Shown here: positions 1-11,771 of the stretch, one piece after another
Layout: every line of letters begins with the position of its first letter
How positions within the stretch are numbered: position 1 is the stretch's first letter
Assembly (NCBI GenBank): GCA_003194525.1
Contig: NBIV01000010.1
Coordinates: 372,001 to 436,000, forward strand
DNA length: 64,000 nt
Direction of reading: 5' to 3'
Source of the DNA: Gracilariopsis chorda
Lineage: Eukaryota; Rhodophyta; Florideophyceae; Gracilariales; Gracilariaceae
Translations under genes and position numbers: made by a program
The notes under the pieces: model-generated
What the model was told of the DNA's origin: nothing
Seen by the model: only the letters and a program-made list of their open reading frames with translations
The model's database searches: none

Positions 1-3000
1 GATCGTATCCGTCGAGCCGGACAAACCCTTTAAGGTTCTCGTTGCTAACCTCGGAACTACCACTCAGTGGTTGGTTAAAAACCAGGTCCTGGGCAACATG
101 CTTCCGCATCCGTTGGCTATCCTTCCTACAAAGATTCCGATATCCGACGTTCTCGGAATACAAGACCCTAAGGAGGGGGAGGAGGTCCCGTTCGTTCCGT
201 TGGATCCCGCCCGGGAAAGTTCAGATTCGACTGTCGAAGAAGCTCAGAAGAGCACGACTTCAGCATCGGCAGATACTGCGTTAGACCCAGAACAGGCTTT
301 GGATAAGTTGGACCTGGATCACATTAATGAATCTCATCGTGAGAAGTTTCGTGACATGCTCAGGGACTTTACCGCCATGTGGGACGGTTCCCTGGGGACG
401 ATAGGGGTAACCGAACATCGGATTGATTTGTTGCCGGATACACGGCCTATTGCACAGCACCCGTATCGGGCAGGCCCTAAAGCAAGGGGGGAAGAGAAAT
501 CTCAGGTGGAGAAGATGCTGCGAGCTGGAGTTATCGAAGCAGCACAATCCCCTTGGGCTTCTCCTGTTGTCCTTGTTCCGAAAGCCGATGGATCATGGCG
601 TTTCTGTGTGGATTACCGCCGCCTGAATGCGGTTACTGTCAAGGACGTCTATCCGATTCCACGAATGGACGAGTACATTGACTCCCTGGGGAGCGCAACG
701 GTGTTCACTACCCTCGATGCCAATTCGGGATACTGGCAGGTCCCTATTAGGAAAGAAGATCGTGATAAGACCGCGTTTGTGTGCCATCAAGGACTATAAC
801 GCTTTAAGCGAATGCCGTTTGGACTAACGAATGCCCCAGCTACATTCCAACGGGCAATCGATATCCTCTTGGCGAGGTTCAAATGGACCAGCTGTCTGGT
901 ATACTTGGACGACATTATAGTGTTCTCCAATAACTTGGACGATCACCAGTCCCATGTCCGGGAAGTCTTGACAGTGCTCCGCAACGCAGGCATCACCCTG
1001 AAGCTGGGAAAGTGTGAGTTCTGCGCCGATTCGGTAAAATATCTGGGGCACATCATCCGCCCCGGACAGCTTTCAATCGATGAAGCAAGAGTGAAATCAC
1101 TTCGAGAGGCGAAACATCCGACTAATCAAACGGAGCTTCGATCCTTCCTAGGACTTTGCAATGTATATCGCCGATTCGTCCCGAACTTCGCCGACTTGTC
1201 AGCACCGCTTAACGCACTCCTCCGGAAAGGACAACCCACCGAACTGGACGTCTTTGACGAGGCTGAGTCGTCAGCATTCTCGTCTCTTGTCGACGCTGTA
1301 ACGTCCCCGCCAGTTCTGGCCTTACCGCACCCGGACTTACCCTTCGAAGTGGATACTGACTCAAGTGCCCACCAGGTGGGTTGTGCGTTGTTTCAAGTCA
1401 CGGAAGAAGGAGAAAGACATCCGATCGGATATTGGTCACGTTCGTTGAACGTTCACGAGCGCAACTACTCGGTGTCCGAGAAGGAGTGTCTTGCTGTTGT
1501 TTGGGCGTTGGCAACGCTTCGCCCATACCTTATGGGTAACCATTTCAAGGTTCACACCGATCACTCGGCTCTCCGTTGGCTACTCGAAATTCGAGAACCG
1601 TCGGGCCGCCTCATGCGTTGGCGTCTCCGACTCTCGGAATTTACATTTGATGTCCTCTACAAGAAGGGATCCCTGAATGCTCAGGCTGACGCCCTATCGC
1701 GCTTAGGAACATCAGCGGAAACCGAACCGGTCGACGATCTGGAAATACCATGTTTCATGGCAAAATCCCCGGAGGGGACGGAAGAAGACGACCCAGACGC
1801 GAATGGGGATGACATCTGTGACGATATTCTGGCTGCAAACCCTACGGATCCTCCGGATGACCAGGTTGTTCCCATATCCCCTGAGGAAATGATCCGTGAA
1901 CAACAGCAGGATCCTTTCTGTGCCCAGATTCGTGCCCGTCTTAACGGGGGCGCACAGATACCCTTTGCGGTGAACGATCGAGGCTACCTAGTCAGGTTGC
2001 TGACACGGGCCCCACAGATCGTTGTACCTCACACGCTGCAGCAGCGCGTCTTGCATCTATCGCATTACGCGAAGTTGGGTGCACATCCCGGCGGGAGGAA
2101 ACTATACCTGACTCTTCGCAGGGACTTCTATTGGCCTGCTATGGCATTTGACTGCTATGCAGTTCGCCGCTCGTGCGTGGAATGTGCGAAGAATAATGTG
2201 AAACTTCGGAAGTACTCGAAGAAGTTAACACTATTCCCGGCACGGGCGCCACTCGAATATGTCGCTATTGATATCTTGGGCGAGCTTGTCAAAACCAAAC
2301 GTGGTTACAAGTATCTTCTCGTCATTACTGACCGCTTCTCAAAGTTGGTGAGAACAGTACCGCTTAAACGGATTACCGCGGACGTGGTTGCGCGTGCGTT
2401 CGTAACCCACTGGGTCTTTACTTACGGCCCGCCAGTACACCTACTCTCCGACAACGGATCTCAATTTACCTCAAAGTTCTTTCAGGACGTATGTAGAATC
2501 TTGGGAATCAAGAATATGTTTACTACCACCTACCACCCGCAGTGTAACGGACAAGTGGAACGATTCAATCGTACTATGCTCAACGCACTGCGCGCGTATG
2601 TCGCGGATCACCCCGTGGAATGGGACTTGTACACGGACGTTATTACGTACGCTTATAACACCCAGGTACACCGGGTCACGACCATCGCTCCATTTGAGCT
2701 GGTCCTGTCTCGGATTCCGCCACCCATGGCTATTGAAGCGCAACCGAACGTCTCGGGGTACCCTTCACCAAGGTTATATCGAGATTCCTGGAAGGAATGG
2801 TTGAAGAACATGGTCCCTACCGCCCGAAAGGCTATGGGAAAAGCCCAGGAGGCATACAAACAGAACTTCGACGCGAAGATTCGTACCCCGATACCCCAGG
2901 TCTCGGAAGGGGATTCTGTCTTCCTGCGAAAGGAATATTATAATCCCGAAAAGGAGAAGCGCCACAAGTTGTCACCGATAGTGAATGGACCCTATCGGGT

Positions 3001-3616
3001 GGTTTCCGTCGCCGACGACACAGTCGTACTGGACATCGATAACCAGTTCGAACGCGTCTCACGCGACCGCGTAGCCCACGCGCCTGCGCCCCCTGAGGGC
3101 TCATCACCGCTCGTGACAATCCCGGAGGATGACCTCGTAACTCGGCCAACGGATATTCTGCTTCCGTCCCGCCCACCCGTCTTACCGCACCCGAAACGGG
3201 GACTCTCGGATCTTCCAATTGCCGATCAACCGGTTGGGCGCGCCGCGCGTATCGTGCAACGCACGCTTGACCCCAAACGCCTAACCGTTACTCCGCCCGC
3301 GGAGGTCCTTCATCCTGAACCCACCGCCCTCTCACCTAAGGAGGGGGAGGGACGGGAATCGATCGCGCCATCGCGGAAGGAAGCTCCGGCGTCGGACGGT
3401 GTCCCGTTTCATACGGCATCGTCGGATGAGCACCCCCGGAGCAGGGAGGAGTTGAACGCATCGCGAAGCGAGAAGGCCGTCTCCGCGGACCCGGATGCGC
3501 TCCTGTCGAGCGAGTCGCTGGGTAGCGAAGGAGGAAGTAGTGAACCGGACTCGGTGTGGTCACTAATGTGGCGAATGATATCTCCGAGCACGGAGCACAT
3601 ACAACCTCGGTCATAA
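1..3616 (+). pseudogene. pol: pol polyprotein of element A, one in-frame stop, 5'-partial
   Basis: The frame is open from the first bases and runs to a stop at 3614-3616, interrupted by one TAA at 797-799, where relatives carry an aromatic residue just before the RMPFGL motif; no indel is involved. RT is seen from about 500, with the catalytic YLDD motif near 900; RNase H follows (VDTDSS, NYSVSEKECLAVVWAL, HTDHSALRWLL, about 1350-1600). Integrase shows an HHCC zinc finger (about 2060-2210) and the D, D, E catalytic residues in VAIDILGEL, LLSDNGSQF and NGQVERFNRT (about 2265-2570). A Pro/Ser-rich acidic tail follows, without the chromodomain. The single stop makes this either a recently dead copy or a readthrough case; I favour a mutation. 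Confidence 0.9.
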
Positions 3617-4169
3617 CCAGTTTCGTGGTGAGCTGAAAAGCAACCGCGGACACGGAGAGTGTGGTTAACACTGCGTGCGTTACCGCAGAGCCCTACAAAT
3701 GGACACTGTGACGCCACTGTCACGCGGACGAAGCCCGAAATTCCAAACCGTGGAAAGGTGTACACGTACATACCGCCGGCCGGCGTCAGGAGTACAGTCA
3801 AGACCCGCGTCGTGGAAAGACCGCGCGCGACACTTGCCGCCAGCGGCCAGCCAAACACATTGTGTGATGCATGGCAATCCGCCTCCTGGCGTCGGAACCG
3901 TAGTGAACCGCCTCCCTCACCGTGAACGGTCAAACTCACCAGAGTTGCACGGGTCGCGTGGGAGAAGAGCTCGCGAGCTGCGCGTCAATAGGGGAATCCG
4001 GTTAGAACGGAAGGCCCTCCCCCCCACAAGGAGAGGATTAGGAAGCGGAAAGACCGCAATGCGGTATCAAGTCCCAGCACTCGCAGCGTCGAGGAATGCT
4101 GACTTTGCCCGCAGGGTCGCGCCAATTTCAGGCAAGTCCCCTCACAGGGTTCTCCCCTTAAGCCCTGCC

Positions 4170-4403
4170 ATGACGGGTCAGGAGCCGGCTACGTACGACC
4201 AGGAGTTTGTCGTTGAACACATCGTGGATCATGTTCTGGACTCCAAAGGAGTGTGGTTTTACCAAATCCGATGGTACGGATACCCCCCGGAAGAGGACAC
4301 ATGGGAGCCCATTCAGCACCTTCCTCGTTCCAAGGTGATAACCTACCACCGCCGGACGCGGTTCCCACTCCCATCCACTTTGGACATGGCCCAGGTTGGG
4401 TAG
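4170..4403 (+). CDS. stand-alone chromodomain ORF of element A
   Basis: A 77-residue ORF starting at an ATG that has a counterpart in element B. The core reads like a chromodomain: an EFVVEHIVDH strand, then WFYQIRWYGY, then EDTWEPIQHL, with the aromatic cage positions and the WEP signature visible. Chromodomains of chromoviruses normally sit at the C-terminus of integrase and steer integration to methylated-histone chromatin. Here the pol frame ends about 550 bases earlier and the domain is in another frame. The frame is open upstream to about 3675 without an ATG near its beginning, so joining to pol by splicing or frameshifting remains possible. Confidence 0.75.
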   Translation: MTGQEPATYDQEFVVEHIVDHVLDSKGVWFYQIRWYGYPPEEDTWEPIQHLPRSKVITYHRRTRFPLPSTLDMAQVG

Positions 4404-4739
4404 GACGATACACTGCACTATGCAGAAGATTCCGAAGACGGAAGAGAAGTCTCCGAAGAGAGGAGGACACAGGAAGAGATCTGGCTACAGAAGGTTACAC
4501 GAAGTAATGGACTGGATAGGGAAACCAATGGTCATTGGACGTCACACCGCCTAGCGGTCCGACCGAAGTAACGGTTTAATGAAGAATACCGCCTAGCGGT
4601 CCAGCATGAAGATGCTATGAAGAAGAAAAAGAAGAGTCCGGACATACGGATATAGAAGAAGGAAGTCGTTTACCACAAGCTATGGAGCGTTAAGCGCTAA
4701 CCTATATCAGGTGTGCGTGCCACGGTCCAGGATCCTGAC
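4404..4739. other. gap between chromodomain ORF and antisense ORF, two short dyads
   Basis: No gene is seen. Two copies of the dyad CCGCCTAGCGG occur about 40 bases apart (near 4550 and 4590) in purine-rich sequence. The two convergent ORFs of element A end on either side, so this is where their transcripts would meet; a transcription-end role is only a guess. Confidence 0.4.
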
Positions 4740-6581
4740 TTAGGATGAGCCGCTCGTTGGCGGTTGGTAGTTCGCAGACGCGAAAGCCAATAACTCGCTC
4801 ACGCTGGTGAGGTTGGAAGGCGCAACCACTCCAATGGACTGGAGGTGAGCCCTGAGGGCAACGGCCTGAGGGTCCACGGGGACCGGAGATGCGGTAGACG
4901 GAGAAGCAGCCGCACTGGCGGCCATATTCCAGCCATCTGGAGCAGCCACATGCTGGCCGGATCCGTCGAGATCGTTGACCATCGCCGTTACCGGGGCTAC
5001 GGCCTCCTCCACCTCATCGGGGTCGTCATCCACCATTGGATCATCCTCGTAGGAGCCGTGCCAGTCATCGGAAAACATGAACCCAACCGGGTGGCCTCGC
5101 GGAACGGAGCGTGGTACATCGCGTAACGCTAGCGCGTGAGCCCGTGAAGTCACGGATACCTCCCAAGGGTCATAGAAGACGAAGTTGCCAGCGTTTGGAT
5201 TTCTCCGGCCTGGAGAGCGATCATGCCTGGAAGGCTCACCATCAGGGAGGTTGGAGACTGGGACTGTATCCCAGTTAACCATATCGATGGTGTTCAGAAG
5301 GCACTGAAGCTCATCCACATTGGCTTCGGATCCCAGAGGGATATAGAGATCCAATCGGCGGATAACCTGGCGTAGGTGAGGAGGAATGTACCACAGACGG
5401 TTCTTGTCGTACACCTCCCAGAGGAGAAATGCGGCAACGCGAGCAGCCCATTCGGCGAGGAAGAGAGTCCAGTAACCGGAATCCGGATTGTTAATTAATC
5501 GTGAACCGATGTAGCTGAGGCACGGAGGCATCTCCGCAAAGCATCCCCTCGGGACTTCGAACCTGCTCCACCAATGGGGAAGAGGGGCATACCGGCCGCG
5601 CATCGCGGATGGACGGAGCCTCTCGACCTCGAGATTTTGGTATGGTACCAGGAACCCGAAGCGGGAGCGCGCCTTTCGCTCAAACCGGAGTCGGTCGAAG
5701 AAGGATCCGCGATGATTCGGACGACGAAGATATCGGAACTCTGCACGCAGAATTGGGCGCCTCCAGAGGAGCATCCCGGCTTCTATTGGAGTAGACCGGA
5801 ACGGTGTAGATGGCTGGTAGGCAGCAAGGTTCTCGCAGTATGAGACTTCACCGTAGGTACGGTACCGCGAGAGGTCAAAGCTGTATTCCGTTGGTACCAG
5901 CTCATCCGGATAACTCGCGCGGGCGAGACGGTCGTAGGCGACCTTGGCCATCCCGGCACGGGCGTCATTCAGCGTCTCGAAACCATATCTGGTGCGCTTC
6001 CGTGTGAGGAACTGTGGCTCTACCGCGATACGCGTCCTCCAGTCGAAGGAGTCGACCATATCCCGGACTAGTCCCCCTGGGAGCTCGCCCTCCTCCACAT
6101 AGGAGTCGATGAGGTCCGAGTCGGAAACCCATGTGGGGTGGAACCAGGGCGCACGCGAAAAGAGGAGAGCGTCTTCCCGGGGATTGCGGGCCCAAAGTGT
6201 CGATGGTGACACCCAGCCGGCGGCGGTTGCAATGATCGGTATCGCTTGGGCGGAATTCCAGGCGGCGATACTCGCGGCATCCGAGGCATCCAAGGTTGGA
6301 ACATGAGACGATCCTCCAGGCAGAGGCAAGGAGAGGAACCCAGAGGTTGGGTGACGAACCCACGACCCCGGCGTCGCGAAGGAAGGTTGTCCGCTCGCGG
6401 AAGTCCCCTGCGGGGCGCCCGCAGGCGGGTTATTCGAAAACGGAGTGTTGGTCATAGTAGAGAGGGGCGCAGAGTCTGTTGAAGAAGGTACTGAGGGTTG
6501 ATCAGTTGTAACCGTGTTGGTACGGGGGACCGGTATCTCGGCGATTCCCTTGTCGGGACTATTTATACCCTCGCGCCTCAT
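4740..6581 (-). CDS. antisense ORF of element A, unknown function
   Basis: An intact ORF of 613 residues on the strand opposite to pol; the ATG at 6581 is the first in frame. It lies between the chromodomain ORF and the 3' LTR, with its start only about 50 bases from the LTR edge, so its promoter would have to lie in or beside the LTR. The protein has a Ser/Thr/Pro-rich N-terminal part, a central aromatic and Arg-rich core (motifs such as FSRAPWFHPT, YRTYGEVSY, EVPRGCFAEMPP, WDLYIP-like WYIPPHLRQVIRRLDLY) and an acidic tail (about residue 500). No known domain is recognised. A clear homologue occupies the same place in element B, which argues for a real protein. Extra antisense ORFs are known in some plant Ty3/gypsy lineages; whether this is related to them cannot be told by eye. 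Confidence 0.7.
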   Translation of the reverse strand: MRREGINSPDKGIAEIPVPRTNTVTTDQPSVPSSTDSAPLSTMTNTPFSNNPPAGAPQGTSASGQPSFATPGSWVRHPTSGFLSLPLPGGSSHVPTLDASDAASIAAWNSAQAIPIIATAAGWVSPSTLWARNPREDALLFSRAPWFHPTWVSDSDLIDSYVEEGELPGGLVRDMVDSFDWRTRIAVEPQFLTRKRTRYGFETLNDARAGMAKVAYDRLARASYPDELVPTEYSFDLSRYRTYGEVSYCENLAAYQPSTPFRSTPIEAGMLLWRRPILRAEFRYLRRPNHRGSFFDRLRFERKARSRFGFLVPYQNLEVERLRPSAMRGRYAPLPHWWSRFEVPRGCFAEMPPCLSYIGSRLINNPDSGYWTLFLAEWAARVAAFLLWEVYDKNRLWYIPPHLRQVIRRLDLYIPLGSEANVDELQCLLNTIDMVNWDTVPVSNLPDGEPSRHDRSPGRRNPNAGNFVFYDPWEVSVTSRAHALALRDVPRSVPRGHPVGFMFSDDWHGSYEDDPMVDDDPDEVEEAVAPVTAMVNDLDGSGQHVAAPDGWNMAASAAASPSTASPVPVDPQAVALRAHLQSIGVVAPSNLTSVSELLAFASANYQPPTSGSS

Positions 6582-6618
6582 CTCCTCACGTTCTATACTC
6601 ACGTTCGTTTTCGGCCCT

Positions 6619-6630
6619 TAAGGAGGGGGA
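6619..6630 (+). promoter_or_regulatory. polypurine tract of element A
   Basis: The run TAAGGAGGGGGA sits directly before the TG that opens the 3' LTR. Element B has AAGGAGGGGAAA in the same position. This is the expected primer for plus-strand DNA synthesis. Confidence 0.75.
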
Positions 6631-7545
6631 TGTGTAGTGCAATACATTCCCGCGTACGGGCGATGGTGAAACTCATATCTGAGGTGTACTCGGTGCGAGC
6701 GATGAAGCGGGATGCATGAATTTTAGCCCCCGTTTACCGGGCTAATTGGCGGTCGGGTTACCCAGGGTGGTTATGGGAACATTCATATTTTGTGGTACCT
6801 GCCTGGCAAGGGTGGTGGACACGTGGCTACAGCCCCGGCCAGGAGGCCCAAAACGGCTACTTGTTTTAGTATGGTTTAGGGGTTAATTTTACTTAGGCTA
6901 GTGCACTACCTACTGTACTGCACTGAGCTAGTACTTGAGCGTCGGCCGCACGGCGGCGAGCTCACCAAGAAAAGTAACAAGAGTTCGGCTCTGACTCTAT
7001 TCGCCATGCGAAGTGTCTAACTCCTCGCGGAGGTACACCCCTTGCCCGATAGTTTCACCCAACTCGCACCGCCGAGGAGACCGTGCTCGTCGTACCCAGT
7101 GGGTTGTGACCACTCGTGGTATTCATTGTTGTCGTGTGACCGCCCGTACAGGCCCTATCTCCGCCCCAGTTTTGGGTATTGATATTACCGACGTGTGTTG
7201 TGAGACCGTGAGACCATCCCTTCCCCTCATATCCCCTAACCGCCGCGCGGTGCGTGTTCGTGTGTGTGTATCGGCACCCCCCTCCGGGGTCTGTTCCCGC
7301 TTTCCGCACGCCCCCGTCGGGTGGTCCCTTTCCCTCTTTTGTTCCCCTGTTCGCAGGCTACTTCCGGACCAGCCGTGGTTCCGACCCGTTCTAACCCCTA
7401 AACCTCCGAGGTACATCCAGGCTCCCGACGGAGTTACACCCGTCATACGGGACACGGAGGGCTCTGCCCAGCTGGGCCTACCTCTCCAAGAGAGCAAGGC
7501 TTCGAGCTGCCTTGGGTGCCTTTCCCACATCGGGATTGCACCACA
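6631..7545 (+). repeat. 3' LTR of element A
   Basis: A 915-base LTR beginning TGTGTAGTGC after the polypurine tract and ending TTGCACCACA. It is divergent from the element B LTR but keeps the same landmarks: a short dyad 18 bases in (6649-6660), the CTAGTACTTGAGCG box near 6930 shared with the solo LTR, and a pyrimidine-rich run ending in CAG at 7354-7356. The right edge is placed by similarity of the end to the other two LTRs and by the transposase reading frame that begins immediately after. Confidence 0.7.
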
Positions 7546-7990
7546 CCTAGAAGAATCGGGAGACTGCTTTATTCAAAACCGTTTTTATAATGGTTGGAAA
7601 CACGATCATGACGTCACAAACGTGTTGGTGTTTGCTCCCAGTGGAGTCATCATCGCATGCGCCTTGAATGCAGCCGGCAGTATGCATGATTCTCTCGTAT
7701 CTGAACGGGGAGGCGTGTATGAGAAACTCGAGGCCGCCTTCGATACTTTTGGTGGCCGCTGTGTGGTGGATTCTGCATTCGCACGGGGGCGAGTCCATCG
7801 CAACGACGAGCGTCCACGGACATACGAGCCCCTATATCCGGGGCTGCCACGCGTACCAGCGGCAGCGGGATCGATGGCTGGCTTTTCCATGTTCGATGCA
7901 GAGGCCGGAGGCCTGGCCACATCTTCTCTTGCGCTGTTGCATGCGGCGGCGTTCGTCATTCGGTCGGGTGGAGTAGCAGAAGGCATGGGA
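7546..7990 (+). pseudogene. DDE transposase fragment (PIF/Harbinger-like, DDE_Tnp_4 type)
   Basis: Directly after the LTR comes the middle of a DDE endonuclease: LEESGDCFIQN, FYNGWKHDHDVTNVLVF, GVIIACALNAAGSMHDS and VVDSAF, the last two holding family-typical catalytic-core residues. After about 7790 the frame shifts and similarity fades. The N-terminal half is absent, since element A separates it. The second, fuller transposase pseudogene in this window (20930-19125) shows the same motifs in the same order, which supports the call. Confidence 0.8.
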
Positions 7991-8645
7991 GGAGTAATGT
8001 GGTGGCGCCGATGAGCGGGTGCTGGCAGCCGATACCCTGGTTTATTCGCAGTCGGAGCTGTCGGAGCTGAGGGACCAACCACGGGAAGGCTGAAGCTTTC
8101 TCTACAAAAGATAAGCGGGGTCTCTGGGGAAACAGAAGCGGAGCTGTCAGGAAAGGCAAAACCTGAGCGCGCTTGACACGGTGATGTCGGATCCTGCCTT
8201 TTGATGGGTGTATATGAGCATCGGTGCGTGGCTCGTTGGCGATCGAGCATCGGGTGCTCTGTGTCTTCGGTCGCGTTGCAGATGGAGTTTGTTCCATCAA
8301 ATACTTCGGGCATTGTGTGTGGGAACTGGGAACGTCCGACTGCTAGCGAGTTTGCGGCAGGATGAGAGCGGTCAGTGATGACGCTGTGGCCGAAGACCGT
8401 CCCGCCATTGCAGTTGAGGCCGCTGCGCGCTTATGTTTTGCCTGTATCCGTTGCGCGCGTTTGGCGGCAGAAAAACCCCCATCCTCTCGAATTTGGCGCG
8501 GAATTTTGTTTTTGGGAGGCCCCTTTTTCCGTCTGCGACGGGGTGAGGACTTCAGAGGGTTTCGGGTGTTTGGGTGTACCCAAACGGGTATGATAACCTG
8601 TTTTTGGCTACACCAAAAATGGTAAAAGGGTTTTCAGGTTGGACC
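7991..8645. other. decayed DNA-transposon sequence, no intact gene
   Basis: No protein-coding stretch can be supported. It probably includes the ruined 3' end of the transposase gene and transposon flank. It ends abruptly where the truncated 5' LTR of element B begins. Confidence 0.4.
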
Positions 8646-9217
8646 CAGTAAAAGGTAACTGAGTCGCGTCTTCCTCCCGAAGGCAGGGCTATAGTCCTAT
8701 CCACCTACGTAGGTTCACTAATCCTCGCAGAGGGTAACCACGGCTGGTTTTGGTTCGTCTACCCCTCAGGGTCATGTAGAAAGCTCCATCTATTGGTTCT
8801 ACTTATCATCCGGAAGTACGGATTGTCCTGAGACTGTGTTCGGTTTCCGCCCCTGTATACGGTATTATTTCGTTGTTCCTTATCGTTGTCGCTCCGCCTA
8901 CGGACCTGTAACCGCTTGTCGCACGGTCCGCGGCTCCGCTCTGGGCTGTGCTTTCCCACGAGCGTTCACCGTCCTACGGTATCCCTTTTCCCTATCTATT
9001 TTCTCCCTCCTTTCCGGGTTTTCCCCAATTCCCTGTTGGTCTTACTATCCCTTGGTCCCTCACCTCTGCAGGTATATCCAGTAACCATCTCCGGTCTTAG
9101 ACCGGGCGTGCACCGCACTGAGTACGGGCAGAGGGCTCTTCCGCTGTGTTCACCTCCATAGAGGGTGGACCCCGGACATCCGGTAAGCGAAATCTCTTCA
9201 GAGGGTTTTGCTCTACA
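8646..9217 (+). repeat. 5' LTR of element B, 5'-truncated
   Basis: Matches 18214-18785 base for base apart from about 35 substitutions, but lacks the first 353 bases present in the 3' LTR. The end, TTTGCTCTACA, is followed after three bases by a TGG that could open the primer-binding site. A long pyrimidine-rich run ends in CAG at 9069-9071. Confidence 0.85.
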
Positions 9218-9220
9218 TTT

Positions 9221-9236
9221 TGGTCTCCCGACCTAG
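9221..9236 (+). promoter_or_regulatory. candidate primer-binding site of element B
   Basis: TGGTCTCCCGACCTAG lies three bases after the 5' LTR. A primer-binding site should start TGG, complementary to the CCA end of a tRNA, and sit here. The tRNA that would match was not identified; it does not match the initiator tRNA-Met in this window. Confidence 0.45.
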
Positions 9237-9523
9237 AAATGGATTAAGATCAATTGATCCTCGTTTGAGGTTGGAAGTAGGGTTACCCCGTTTTCCTTTT
9301 TTGAGGGTCTTTTCTGTTGTTCACTCAGTCGTTGGGTTGATCAAAGGCGATTCTCCTCGTTTCTCCGCAATTCGGAAGGTTGGTGAAGTTGTTTTGACTT
9401 TCTCGAGTGTCTGATGGCTAGCTGCAGTATGCCTTTCCCAACTCAGTCTTCGAGGGTTCTTTCCGCGAATTCGGAAGGTACCCGATCATCGGCGCTCTCC
9501 CGTTCCGTTCCTCGGCCCAGGAG

Positions 9524-10903
9524 ATGAATGCCACTTCAACCAATCCGGATAGCCGGAATGCCCGCTCTGTCAAGCCTGGACCTCAAGAGGTTGCTGTTCC
9601 GACGGCCCCACAACTGATAGTGGAAACCCCGTCAGCAGCCCCTCGGCAGAAAAAGGACTCCGCAGAGTTTACTGTTCTGGACGCACGCGTGAACGCTGCT
9701 AACGTCGCTCACGTGGAACTCCTACAACAGGTTACCGACCGTCGGCGTAAGGTGGATGAAGCCCAAGTTAGGGATGTCTCGGGAGACATTCGACTCCTGA
9801 GACAGGAAATGAACTCTTTTTTAGAGAGTTTTGGTGACCCAAGGGCTTTCGTTGACGGTTACCAGCGTGTGGTGGAGGATTTCCGAGTCGTTACGGATAG
9901 AATCCACGCTCGCCTGGACACCCTGGAAGCCACCAGTCGTATGGATGCAGAGGCAGAAGCCGCTGAGCGGAACAACTCCGCTTCGGGGGGCTCTGATCAT
10001 CGTTCCGAAAAACAGCGCCGTCGCAAGTCTAGAAAAGAGTTCCGCAATTATTCGGATTCATCCGGTTCGGATTCTGACAGTAGTCGGAACAGCACGTCGT
10101 CCTCTTCATCTGATTCATCGGAGGGTGAAGGTGGTCGGCGTCGCTCCCGTTCTACTCGGTCCAAGGTTACCCATTCCTCTTACGGTGCTGTTCGAACCCG
10201 TAAGAAGGGTAAGAACTATCCTGGACTGAATGAGTTAAAGCCGACGAATCTGTTATATCGGAAGTTGTTATCGTACCGCTAATATCGGTTAAAGAAGTCT
10301 TCTGGGGAGCGCACCTCCAGAAGTACTGGGAAGGTCAGGGACTACGTCCGAAGACTCGGAATCACCATGAGTAAACGCGAGTTTACTGGCGAAGACCCAA
10401 TCTTGGTGCTTGACTTCCTTGCTAGGTTCGTTCACGAAGCCGGTTTGCTCGGTATGAATGAGGCACAGGCCTATTTGGCTCTCCCGTATTTCCTCAAGGG
10501 TATGGCTGAAGATCAGTAAAACTCCGTCCGCGGATCCTCGAAAGCCTTGGAAGGCGGTGTAACCAGCTGGCCCGAAGCGGTTAAATACTTCCTAAGGTCG
10601 TACGCGACTGGACATGCAATCCAGCAGGCGACCCTAGCCCTGAGAGATACAAAACAACGACTCGATGAAACCGAGACGGCTTATTCAACGCGCTTGAATA
10701 AGGCGTTTCACCGATGAGGTAATGTTCTTCGTTCAAAAGAGAGATGTTCCATGTTGGTGGATGGACTGGACCCCGCGATTCGGGCACTGGTAGCCCGTCA
10801 TTGGGAGGAACACAGGAGGATAACCTACCTAGAGCTGGTGCCATACCCTCAACTCAAGCAGAAGGTGATACACTGCGAGCGAGACAGAAGCCGAAAAGTC
10901 TGA
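9524..10903 (+). pseudogene. gag: gag of element B with in-frame stops
   Basis: From the ATG at 9524 one frame carries Gag-like sequence for about 460 codons, broken only by stops at 10280-10282, 10517-10519 and 10715-10717 before ending at 10901-10903. The N-terminal part has a coiled-coil-prone stretch (about residues 60-150) and an Arg/Ser-rich stretch (about residues 165-235). The capsid-like part contains EFTGEDPILVLDFLARF and AYLALPYFLKGMA, typical of the retrotransposon Gag family. Gag forms the virus-like particle that packages the element RNA. The frame is kept without indels, so decay has been by point mutation. Confidence 0.75.
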
Positions 10904-11211
10904 AAGTACTCTTTGTATAAGGATCTATTTCCACACACTCCCATTCGTATGGTCGCCGTTCCAATCCTGATCAGGACAACGTTCATCTCGTTCGTAGTAA
11001 CCCTGAGTCATTCGGTACTTCAGACCTACCGTCAACTTCGATTCCATCTTCGGAGAGTGACGCGGGATTGTACGCTAACGGAAGCCGGATTCCGGCGGCT
11101 GCTATCCCGTACGCGGGCCGAACAACAAGGTTCAGCGGTCCTGGATGGTAGGAGAACACACCAACTCGTCGAGTGGACTTGCGTTCGCGAGACATCCCGA
11201 CCTCGGTGATT

Positions 11212-11253
11212 TGCTATGAGTGCTATGCCCCCGGGCACCTCTCAACGCAATGC
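11212..11253 (+). pseudogene. Gag zinc knuckle (CCHC) remnant
   Basis: The translated sequence has the spacing C-x2-C-x4-H-x4-C (CYECYAPGHLSTQC), the retroviral-type zinc knuckle that binds element RNA. It is in a different frame from the preceding gag part, so at least one frameshift lies between 10904 and 11211. Confidence 0.75.
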
Positions 11254-11771
11254 ACGCTCCTTACAAGGGAGAGGTCAACAATAGTCGCTCAGTTCGAAGC
11301 TCTACCTCCGGATATTCAAGCTAGAATCCGTTGAACCTCTTATGAGGGAGCCAAATGGATGCTGAACCAGCCTCGTGGTGAAGATCGTTACGCCGCAGCG
11401 ACGGGCCCTGCACCCAACCGAACCTCGAAGGAGAGCAACGTACCCGCGAACGGGGATCAACCGGATTCCCGGGATAGAAGCATTCAACAACTGGAGGCCT
11501 CGGTCCCAAAAAACTAGACTCGGGAGTCTCTTCTGTGGGAGGGGCGTCTTCTGAGCTGAAGCTGAAGACGCCTGAGGCGCCGACGCTTCGCTCCCCGGCT
11601 GTTAGAATTCGTACTAGTAATATGGCTGCCACAGACGTGGATTCGGAACACCTTGGTGTTATACGTCGCCCCTGGATACGGTCCTGCAACCTCCGTGTCC
11701 CGGATATAATCCTGGTCATGGCCTAGAGGAATTACGAGGTTTACGCCGACCTCAGCCTATCCAACCAGTTC

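Larger units (their letters stand above)
1..7545 (+). mobile_element. Ty3/gypsy chromovirus element A, 5' part outside window
   Basis: The window opens inside the protease-to-RT part of a Ty3/gypsy retrotransposon. In order it shows reverse transcriptase, RNase H and integrase (1-3616), a separate chromodomain ORF (4170-4403), a long ORF on the opposite strand (6581-4740), a polypurine tract (6619-6630) and a 3' LTR (6631-7545). Domain order RT-RNaseH-IN is that of the Ty3/gypsy class, and the chromodomain marks a chromovirus. The LTR ends in TTGCACCACA, like the ends of the two other LTRs here, and the next base already belongs to a transposase remnant, so the element inserted into a DNA transposon. 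Its gag and 5' LTR lie outside the window. Confidence 0.9.

Noticed and set aside
7606-8313. 235-codon minus-strand frame
   Set aside because: Overlaps the transposase fragment on the other strand and has no protein-like pattern.
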